Assembly: GCA_018296165.2 (NCBI GenBank)
Contig: JACKQL020000017.1
Span: 372,001 to 436,000 of the forward strand
DNA: 64,000 bases
Reading direction: 5' to 3'
Source of the DNA: Termitomyces sp. T153
Taxonomy: Eukaryota > Basidiomycota > Agaricomycetes > Agaricales > Lyophyllaceae
Position numbers and translations under genes: made by a program. The notes beneath the pieces were generated by a model, which worked only from the letters and a program-made list of their open reading frames with translations, did not search any database and was not told the DNA's origin. Shown in pieces: positions 55,001 through 64,000 of the stretch. How positions within the stretch are numbered: the stretch's first letter is position 1; each line of letters opens with the position of its first letter.

Positions 55001-56490
55001 GATTTCAACATGATGTTCAAAATAATGGAATATTTATAAAGGAAGGTTAAGTTGACTCAGTGAAAAATAGTTGAAATAATAGTAAAGACTTACATCTACT
55101 GACTTTGACAATGACATGACTATCAACACATTGATCAAAAAAGAAAGGCCAAAGTCAGCATAGTGAAAGAGATGAGTGGTAAAGCTCCATTTATAAGACA
55201 ATCTTGATTACTTTATTGAGGAACTCTTATCAATAACATGAAAGACCTAAGTGGACAAATTGAGGTTGGGTCTGCATGTCAGCATTGAGTTGATGAAATA
55301 CAAAGACCTAACTGAATGTAGTGAGGTTGGGTCTGGGACTTAGCAAGAGCTACAGGTTGGTGCCAAAGACATGGACCATAGCTTTCTAAAATATGGCTGA
55401 TCCAAAGGTAGTAGACCTTACATCAGAAAAAAGTTGCATAGCAAACTTGGCCATATAAAGGTACTTATACCAACTTCAAGCCACTTATAAAGAAGTTGTG
55501 TTATAATGGCATAGTCCAGAAGTCCCATTATCCTTATCTTGAACTTATCTTGGTGGGGCAAGATAATACAAAGTAAGTCTCTCTTATCATTGGTCCCAAG
55601 TCAAGTCAAAGGGACATAATGTGAGACATGTTGCCTATTCATGTGAATTTATGAGAGCCTTGTGGAATGGGATTACTACCTGACTTGTACTATGGGATGA
55701 GATTGCTACCTGGCTTATAAGATATGTACCTCATGAATTTTGCCAACCCCCAAGGGTCATTTCCTGTGCTCCTTCTCATTATTCTACTATAACAATAATA
55801 CCAATATGAACACTTATTTCCCTCATAAACATATGATATGTGGGTGTGCATTCCATAAGTAGCCATTACAAAAATAAGTACAAGAGGCTGGAAAGCATAC
55901 CAGTGCATAAAACAGTACAGTATATAATTAATGTACAAGTTGTTGTGAGCATATTATACATAGCATGTTACAGTTCAGAGCAAATTGAATAACAGTTCAT
56001 GGGAGCAGTATAAGAACACATAGCAAAGTGCAAGGGCAGAGTGGAGCAAAAGCACTTGAAGTCCAAGTCATAGTACAAGTCCAAGTCCATCAAATATTAC
56101 TTACAAGTCACCAAATTGATATAAGAATGAACTTGAAGTCCACATCCACACAAAAAACACAATTGCCACAAGATGTTAGTCCAAGTATCCAGTCCATCAG
56201 TTTTTGTGATGTCCTTTTCCTTTAAAGCAGGGCTTGTCACCAGATTGGGCATCATCTTCACTGGAGCAAATGTCATCATGATTGTCATTGTCAACAGTCT
56301 TGTCAACTGCATTGTGGCTACTGCCATAGTCATCCCCACCTTCTTCAGGAGCATCATTTTCTTCTGGAGCCTCACTTTCCATGTGTAGGTGTTTAACTGG
56401 TTGACAAGTGGAACTCTCTGCCTGTTGAGGCTTGCATTTTGAATGACATGTCTGCTGTTCCTCCTGTCAGTGTTGTTCTGCATTATGAGC
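52019..56490. other. AT-rich region with no identifiable gene
   Basis: About 4.5 kb, AT-rich, with only short frames. One minus-strand frame at 52766-53008 (FGVNNFSSAKSILDIKVDDY, YFTLNTLVGWPLSTSVEYYG) looks coding-like but I do not recognise it. A minus-strand acidic frame at 56197-56382 (PEENDAPEEGGDDYGSSHNA) may be the disordered tail of the gene remnant that follows. The dispersed repeat at 53290-53500 lies here. Confidence 0.4.
53290..53500 (+). repeat. dispersed repeat, copy 2
   Basis: Counterpart of 12030-12235 in the same orientation: GATGCCACTTCTCCTTGACT, TTGACATGATATTTACTG, GGTAAGGAAAACATG, CTGAAGTTAGAAGAAGTTAG and CACAAAGTAT blocks in the same order. Confidence 0.55.
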
Positions 56491-56499
56491 TTGTGCCCT

Positions 56500-58250
56500 T
56501 TTCATCTCAAGATGGGCCTTATGAGCTTTCTTGAGGCAAGAGATGTTGTTTTTTGCCTTGAGAGCAGGAGCACCCACTTTATGCTTGACCTGAATAGTAC
56601 TATCCTCACCATAAAACAAACTGAAAAGAGTTGATCATCATCAAACAAATGAAAATGAAAACAAGAATGAAAGAAAATCACTTGTTCCAGATCTTGAGGG
56701 TTTTGTGTGCCCATTTGCTGTTGTGAGGAGTGAACAATAATAGGACATTGTAATAGAAGTCAGTCAAATTGAAAAGACCCTCCCCCATATTCCATGCCAT
56801 TGATAAACTCAGTCCAAACCTTGCCTATGCATGGTCAAATCAGCCAAGACATCAAATACATAGGATAGAATGAATACCTGAGCCACTGCATATACTATTA
56901 TCTCTGCTGTAATATTAGTGATACTATATTTATTGGTGATTGGGTGCTTGGTTGAATATTTTTCAGATTAATTGATTCCTGGCCCAAATAACATATGTTG
57001 GCAAACCTCCAAGATGATTAGCATGTAAATGATACTATGAAATGAATGTACATCAATGATGAGGGCACCTTGGCATAAACCTTGCATGATCTGTTCATAT
57101 TCCTTGTCATTCTCATCAACCTTGCCCTTGACCTGACTGTTCTGACTACCCTGCTTGACCTCATCTGGGAAGCCCATGGAACTAGTAAGGAAACATTGGG
57201 TATTGTTATACATAAACAGAGGGAAGTCATGGGCCATCACTTCTACTTTACCATCATGTAACAGGACACAGTATCTGAAAAGAAAACAATGAGAAGAGAG
57301 TAGGGAAAAAAATTAAGCTTATGCATTGTTGTATTTCTAAGCCAAAAATGCAGGGCATATAAGTAAGCTGGTATTGATGTGATTAAACCCTCTATCACAC
57401 TTCTGGTTGGGCAAAGAAATGGTAATAGTCAGAAGTAAGTATTGGAGAGATGCATTCTGCATGAGCATGACAATCAAGTCCTTGACCTTGCAAGTATCAG
57501 ACGTTTGGGCACTCATTGCTCCTTTTACAAACTAAGGTGATGGCTATTAATATATCATAAGGTAGAAATAGTTTAGGATATGCATACCAAATTTACAAAA
57601 CTCTGGAGATCACTCTTGTCATAATCTTCATCACTCATGTCCATGCAAAACTTTACCAAGTGCTTTGGGACCATGGAGTCTAGGATGACAATGGTATTGA
57701 ATGCCTGTGCTTGAATCTGCCTATGTTGAACTCTAAATAGTATGAAATCAAAGTGCATATAGTCAGTAACTGATGTGGTATAAGAATCCACAATCACTCA
57801 TGCTGGATTGTCACTCTCCTCATCATCTGATTCCTCATTGCTATCTACATCTCCACTCTGTTTACCATTGGCAGGCATAATGTAAGAGACATCAAGGTGG
57901 TTTGCTTTGATGAGGCCTTACATGAAAACCGCATTCAACTCCAGAAATGGGTTCACAAGATATGGGATCAGTTTTCCTGCTCAAACAAATGGTGCCAGAG
58001 GACCTTGTCTACATTGATCATTAGCAATCTGAAGATAGTGAGCAAATAAAAACTTACATCTCCTTGCCTTGCTGTTCAGGATCATTGACAATTCCTATCA
58101 TGAGAGCAGATAAGAAGATAAGAATTCCCTCCATTTGGATTTGGCCAAATTTGAGGGCTTTGATGCTGTGGATCTTGAACATTTTGGGGAGCCACTCATG
58201 GTGCAGTGAGTTTGGTGGTAAGAGACAATGAGTTTTTGACATGTCATGTT
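56500..58250 (-). pseudogene. multi-exon gene remnant of unknown family (possibly DUF6698-like)
   Basis: Several minus-strand blocks with exon-like edges. At 58242: LPKMFKIHSIKALKFGQIQM. At 57797: QIQAQAFNTIVILDSMVPKH, LVKFCMDMSDEDYDKSDLQS. At about 57540-57380: SAQTSDTCKVKDLIVML, then CDRGFNHINTSLLICPA. At 57240, after a CTTTTCAG acceptor: YCVLLHDGKVEVMAHDFPLF, MYNNTQCFLTSSMGFPDEVK. The RGFNH..T..L.CP stretch reminds me of DUF6698 proteins, expanded in agaricomycetes, but this is from memory of the family's look and is weak. The gene sits head to head with the Plavaka-type transposase. Confidence 0.35.
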
Positions 58251-58529
58251 TTGTAATTTATATAAGGCACATGGCACATGACTTTGATGCATGTTTTTTT
58301 TATTTTACAAGTTTGACTTTAACTCAGGTGACTTTGTATATTCTTATTGTTATTATTTGCTCAGCTTATTATGATAGACTGCTTGTACTGCTGCAAGCTA
58401 TTTCTGACAACCTGCCAGGCATCAAATCACCAATCTCATTGTAAGCAACAAAATTGAACAACACTCACTGCAAAACAAGGTGAACACAGTCAGGTCAGTA
58501 TGTGAAAATGATAAATATTGTTCCATTTT

Positions 58530-61500
58530 TACTGTGTCTCTCTCAGAATCTGAAAGGAATAACTGCCACATCTACAAATAATAAAATGACAATAAATTTA
58601 GATGAATTGGGTGACTTGATCCAGCCTGAGGCTACAGATGTTGACTTGAACTTCAATGTGCTATCTGCACCTGCCCCTGGCTCATCCAATGATGTATTCA
58701 ATATGGAAGTCAATAAAATATCTGTTTCATTGTGTGAAGTATGCAATTGTCAGCCTCCATCCCATCTTATCAACTTCTTGCCTTCTGAGCCACATCCTGT
58801 ATGACCTTTACAACAGTTTGCTGCACAGTATGAGTAGCAAGCTGAGATCTATGAAAGCAAGCAGCAGTGTCTCAATCCAGAGCCTCAACAATTTCCTGAA
58901 CAATCTTCATTGCCAGAACCATTTGAAACTGGAACTGATAAAGTGAGCCTGTTTGATGTTATTGTATTGCACTGGAACAAAATCCTGATGAGGATTGAAC
59001 AATCTACAACATTGCTGATGCACCAACATCTATACATAAAGATGCTGCAGATATAGAGCCCTGCAATCCTCTTGCCAGCTTTAGTCCCATAAATTGTCAG
59101 ACAGCCCAAGGCACAAACATCATTCTTTTATCCATTTCTGAATGCCTCAATATTCTGACTCATGCACTGGGATTCCACTTCCAAAGCCCTTACACTTGCA
59201 AGCCTAGATTGACTTATTCATAGCATTATATTAGCACCAGACTTTAGGTGTGAAGACTTTGAGGGTTTCAGTGCCACCTGGGAAAACAGACATTTAGACA
59301 ATCTCCCTACCACTAAAAAGACTGGCAGCAGCAAAGACAATTTGGCTCTTCCTCCTTGGGCAACAAGTGATATCTGGAGGAAAGCTTTGGTTTATATACC
59401 CCTTCCTTTCACTTGCAAGACCTATCAATTTGAGAATGATGCACCCACTTTGAAAATTGATTTTTTTCATTGAGACATTGTCAAAGTCTTCAAGTCAGTT
59501 GCACAGGGTTTGAATGCAAAACAAATGCACTGGCAAGGTTTTCTTCAATTCTGGAAACCATCAGAAGACAAACCTGCTCAATGTGTATATAGTGAAGTGT
59601 ATAACTACAATGACTTTCTAGATATGGAGAAGGACCTCCCACCTTCTGAAGATGGTCTCAAGACCATGGTGGTACCACTCATGCTCTATTCTGATTCTAT
59701 GCACCTAGCAAACTTTGGGACTGCATCTCTGTGGCCACTTTATCTGTGGTTCAGTAATCTCTCAAGGTATATTCATGGTACTGTCAATAGTTTTTGAGCA
59801 AATCATATTGCATACTTTCCATCAGTGAGTCAAGAATTTTTAGTTCCAAGTTTTTCATCTCATCATTTCCATCTATCCAGCTTCCTGACCTAGTTCAAGG
59901 TTGTTTGTTACAAAGAACTATTTGGTGCTTCAGCACCCTAGTCAATATTGACATACCTCAAACACAAATCGATGCAAGGAGCATGGAAGGTCATTCTCAC
60001 TGGTGAATCCAAAGAGATATATAAACATGGTATTGTCTTGATGTGCAGCAACAGTAATCATCAAAGGCTATTTCCTCAGTTCTTCAGTTATTCTGCTGAT
60101 TATCTGGAAAGGTGTGTTCTGCTATCTTCTGAGTTTCTTCCTTCATAACTCCATCCTTTCAGAGTCCTGCTGGCCAGTATTTAGCAGATGGGGTTGTATC
60201 TATGTGTAGTCTGCCAAACTTTAAATCTCAAGTCTTGCACATCAGAACTAAACTTCACAATATCATTTGGTTGTGGAATTGTCAATCAGACACTGAGGAG
60301 CATAGAGTTTGTATTGCCAAGGCAAGAAAATATATTTTTACAAAGGGATATGCTGCAACAGGCAATGCAATTGACCAAATAGTTGGTGATTCATTTGTGC
60401 CAGTTAATGTGTGCAAATATTTATTCATATTAATGAACAACTCCAATGATTTGAGGCATTCAGAATGCATTTTCACAGCTCCTCTTGCCAAATAAACAAA
60501 ACTACTTTGATTTGTTTGTTCCCAACATCATGCACAAATTTGAAATCAGAGTCTGGAAATAGGTATTTATACACTTAATTCATATGCTACATACATATGG
60601 CCTTGAATTTGTTTCTGAATTGGATCAACAGTTAGTAATATGGTAACTCTAATTATAAACCTTATTTATGTCATTTCAGATCAGCAAATCTCACCATTTG
60701 GATGCTTGACAATTTGACAATTCCACAACAATGTATTGGAAATGCACAGCTTTGCTGCTAGAGATTTTGAAGACTTATTGCAGGTACAAGTATTGTTTTT
60801 CATCCATTTCTGGAGTACTGATAGACTTCACTGATCATTAGACAGCAATGCCTTGCTTCAAAGGCCTTTTCAAAAAGACTAGCCCCAAGGTTGACCAAAA
60901 AATTCAAAACCTATTATTTGTCATGGGATCCTGGCATGCTTCAACAAAGATGTGTTTACATACCAACTGGTCTCTGGAAGTCTTTTGTGGCCTGACAACA
61001 GATCTGACTCAACATCTTTGCATTTTTGCACTCAAAGTCTGCCCTTGTTTCAATACATGTGAAACCCCCAAAGAGGCTAATGCTGTTGCATGACAGAAAG
61101 CTGCCTTGACAGTGAAAAAATTCAAAGCTGCCACCACATCAAAAAAATTAGGGAAAACCAAGAAATTGACTGCTGTATCTGACTCTATGATGCCATCAGA
61201 TAAACAAAAGTCTTTCACACTTGATACACCCAAAATCCATTCATTGGCACATTATCCAGATGATATTCAATGCTATGGAACCACTGATTCTTACTCAACT
61301 CAAATTGTCAGTTGTGATCACCTCCTTTGACAGTATTAATTGAACATCTTGATAGAGTGAAATGGAACACAAATGAGTCAAGGCTTTTTATGTTCAAACA
61401 AATAAGAACCAATTCAAAGCACAGATTGCTCAACAGGAGCACTGACAGGCAAGATTGCAAGCCATGCAAGATGTCATTGAGGAGGAAGATTTACTGCTGT

Positions 61501-61534
61501 CTAGTCCTGAAGATCACCACTATATATCAAAGAC
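58530..61534 (+). pseudogene. Plavaka-type (CACTA-like) DNA transposase, main part
   Basis: Ordered plus-strand blocks: an acidic head (DELGDLIQPEATDVDLNFNV), DLPPWATSDIWRKALVYIPL-like stretch (about 59355), NAKQMHWQGFLQFWKPSEDK, VVPLMLYSDSMHLANFGTAS, LWPLYLWFSNLSRYIHGT, then IYKHGIVLMCSNSNHQRLFP with FFSYSADYLER (60020-60115), EEHRVCIAKARKYIFTKGYA (60295), MGSWHASTKMCLHTNWSLEV (60930) and DTPKIHSLAHYPDDIQCYGT (61220). This order is that of the basidiomycete Plavaka transposases. Stops and frame breaks are frequent, many of the CGA-to-TGA or TGG-to-TGA type. The 5' end is not defined. A solo LTR splits it at 61535. Confidence 0.75.
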
Positions 61535-62714
61535 TGTCAGGTTCTGCTGACCATGGGGGCTCAGCTGCACTGGGCGAATCCTTACTAGGCAGACATGATT
61601 CCTTGCATGGATAACTGGGCACTCAGAGAAGTTCTAAATGTGGGAGGCTTGCAAGGATGAGTGATGGGAAGTGATTCAAGCAAGTCTGGGGTGGTCTGGA
61701 GGAGTGTAGAACAAGTGGTGGAGAAAGGGACAGGCTTGGCAGAGTGTCAGGTATGGGTCCATAAGTGAGTATTGTGGGTGCAGAGGAAGTGGAGGCTATG
61801 CAAGTGATGGGAGCAGAGCTGGAGCTTGGTGGAGAATCAACAGAAGTTGATGGGGGATTGACAGAAGTTGATGGAGTTTGGGACTGAGCAAGTAGCGAGG
61901 TCCAGAGTTGGTTTAAAGAATGCTTGAGGTTCATAAGCATGGAATTCATGAAAGCATTAAGGGTTGAAAAGGACTTGAGCACAATGAAGGAAACAGATCA
62001 AACAAGATGAGATGGAGCTGAACAGAATGAGGCAGAGTTGAGGCAAGATTGAGATGAGAATGAAAATAGATTCAGGCAGAGATATGAAATGATAACAAGG
62101 ACAATAACAAAATGGAGACAAGACAAGACCAGGAGACTGAGAGTAAAGGAAATGTAACATGGAACACAAAACATGAGAGAGAAGCAATCAGACCATAGGT
62201 AACTTTAAGCAATAGGGAATATCAAGACTAGAGTATGAAGAGCTACTCTACAACTTATATACTGACTACTGGGGAGCTCCAGGGGACATTGGCTGTGGTG
62301 GCAGGACTTGGCAGAGCTCAGCAGAGTTGACAGGTGTCAGTTGTAATCAGGAGGCGGGCCACATTGATATATTGATGGGATCAATTGGGAATGCAGGCTG
62401 TCCCAAGGTTGTCATGATACTTTGGAGTGGGTCTGAGGAACCAGGGTAGTGAGTTGATGATGTGCAACAGAGTCAGGAACAGTGGGGGGATGGTTCCAGG
62501 GCTCAGGAGATCCAGGGGAAGCATTGGTGGCTGTGGAGAAGATGTCAGAGTTGGCCAGGGTGGCCATTGGGGTGTGCTGGAGAAGTGTTGGAGTTGCCCA
62601 GAGTAGGCACAGAGGGTGTACATTGGTTGGGGATTGAGGGGGACATTGGAGGGAGCTCCATGGAAGCAAGCAGGCTGGCAATGGGGTCAGGGATCCAGAG
62701 AGCAGGTCATGACA
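61535..62714 (-). mobile_element. solo LTR of family A, target duplication AAGAC
   Basis: A single 1180-bp family A LTR (plus strand TGTCAGGTTC...GGTCATGACA) with exact 5-bp flanks AAGAC at 61530-61534 and 62715-62719. No interior sequence is attached, so it is the product of LTR-LTR recombination. It interrupts the Plavaka-type transposase. Confidence 0.93.
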
Positions 62715-63818
62715 AAGACCAGGCAAGTGCCAATCAATCTTTGACAATGGTGTAAGGATAACAAAGAGGAGCCTGCTATAAATGTGAGTCCAAATTGGTG
62801 GACATTCAGCAAAACATCATTAACTTATCATGCTTCACTGGTAGGAATTTGTGCTGAAGCTGATTGATCACTTGTTGACATACCTCCTTCCTGATGGTGT
62901 TGCAATCACAGATGAACATTGAGGCAAGCTCATCATAAAGGACCAGAGGATATATGAGCACAAGACTTTACAGGTCAACTACACCACCTATGATAATTGA
63001 CATGATCAAGACACAATCAATCCGCATCAACAATCTAATGTCATGCTTCTTGCTGATGAAGAGGATGGCAACTTTCATCCATATTGGTATTTTTGCATCA
63101 TCAAGATATTCCATGCAATGGTACTCTTGGGAAGTGGACAGTTTCAAGAAATGGAATTTCTCTGGGGGCATTGTTATGGGCTCAACTATAAAGTCAAATC
63201 CAGTCCTATTGCAAAATGATTGCATCAAATTGGTTTCTTGGAAGGCAACAATGCTGTTGGATTCATTGATTCTGCCAATGTTCTCCATGCAGTTCATTTG
63301 ATCCCAAGGTTAGCAGGTGATTGTACTGACCAGTTACTGACTCCTTTGATGATGCAGCAAACAGATGAGGGAGACACAGATTATGAACAATATTATATTA
63401 ACATGTAAGTGTTGGTCTATCCAGTAGACTTGAATAACTGACATTAGAATTGAATAACTGACATTAGAAATCTAGATTTGTAGACAGGAATATGTTTGTC
63501 CAGTTTACAGGGGGTGGAATCAGACACCAAATAATGTACAAAATAACACAAATCTTCCAAAAAGAGATCAATAAATTGTATTCCATCAACCAGTCTGACT
63601 GACCCTCTGAAGACTCAGATGATCATCAACAATCAGAGCCCAATGGCTCTGTAGCTGACTCAGACTCAGAGTTGGAGGAAGGTCTCACTGCAAACAATTC
63701 ATTTGAAGAAGACAGCAATCCAGATAATGAAGATGATAATCAGTTGGCTGACTCAGAGGATGGCAAGGATAATGACAAGGATTATTTTGAAGAGCTATTG
63801 GGCTTTGGAACATTGTAG
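62715..63818 (+). pseudogene. Plavaka-type transposase, C-terminal part
   Basis: Continues the gene beyond the solo LTR: YEHKTLQVNYTTYDN (62957), then DTINPHQQSNVMLLADEEDG, NFHPYWYFCIIKIFHAMVLL, QEMEFLWGHCYGLNYK, LHQIGFLEGNNAVGFIDSAN, VLHAVHLIPRLAGDCTDQLL and a long acidic tail ending EELLGFGTL at TAG 63816-63818. The NYTTYD...NP...HPYW..I..IFH series is diagnostic of the C-terminal region of these transposases. Several stops are present. Confidence 0.75.
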
Positions 63819-64000
63819 TTTTTCTTATAACGCTTTGAATGACAAGTTATATTCTGGAAAAAAAACTTGATTTTGCAGAGCACCAGATAACCTGAGTGAT
63901 AGCAAATAGCAATATAGAGTCAAAGTCAGACAGTTAAGCACAATGATAGAGTAAACAATCTATGAGCTAGAATCAATGCCAAGGATCTTCCTTGTAGGTG
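63819..64000. other. AT-rich sequence after the transposase
   Basis: No gene or terminal repeat recognised before the window ends. Confidence 0.4.

Overview
The window looks like nuclear DNA of an agaricomycete (mushroom-forming) fungus. The genes have many 46-70 nt GT-AG introns, a tRNA-Pro(UGG) gene carries a short intron, and the transposons belong to groups typical of these fungi (chromodomain Ty3/gypsy, a Plavaka-like DNA transposon, Tc1/mariner). I cannot name the species.

Positions 1-15100 are an ordinary gene-dense segment, all protein genes on the plus strand. In order: the 3' end of an OsmC/Ohr-type peroxide-resistance gene, an unidentified 204-aa gene, GET1 (tail-anchored protein insertion), malate synthase (glyoxylate cycle), an ER-retained FKBP prolyl isomerase, a minus-strand tRNA-Pro, NKAP (RS-rich splicing-associated protein), and a glutamine-synthetase-like enzyme. 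Splice phases close in every complete gene. They are unrelated housekeeping genes, not a pathway cluster.

Positions 15100-64000 are a nest of decayed mobile elements, poor in CpG and rich in TpG/CpA. Family A is an LTR element with about 1.15-kb LTRs (TGTCATGAC...CCTGACA). Copies are A1 (16994-23905, target duplication CTAGG), A1' (30891-33947, internally deleted, duplication ATTGA), A2 (36840-45707), A3 (47392-52018, truncated) and a solo LTR (61535-62714, duplication AAGAC). Family B is a chromovirus (B3, minus strand, 5' LTR 46845-47391, 3' LTR 29111-29405) with gag, protease, RT, RNase H, integrase and chromodomain all visible but broken. B3 abuts A3's truncated interior and is itself interrupted by A1' and A2. 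A1 sits in the integrase of a third element. Fragments of a LINE, a Tc1 transposon, a second inverted B copy and an unassigned LTR-like element fill 24-29 kb. The last 12 kb are an AT-rich Plavaka-type transposase pseudogene, split by the solo LTR, with an unidentified minus-strand companion gene remnant.

Two features of family A stand out. First, the sequence just inside the 5' LTR is not an obvious tRNA-binding site. It is an exact 13-nt reverse complement of the predicted start of the element's own transcript, as in Tf1/sushi self-priming, and two subfamilies show a compensatory base-pair change. Second, the 3' half of the element carries a gene on the opposite strand. It encodes a Zn2Cys6-like cysteine motif followed by a coiled coil and is interrupted by introns that are only spliceable in antisense. 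One intron position is conserved between A1 and A2.
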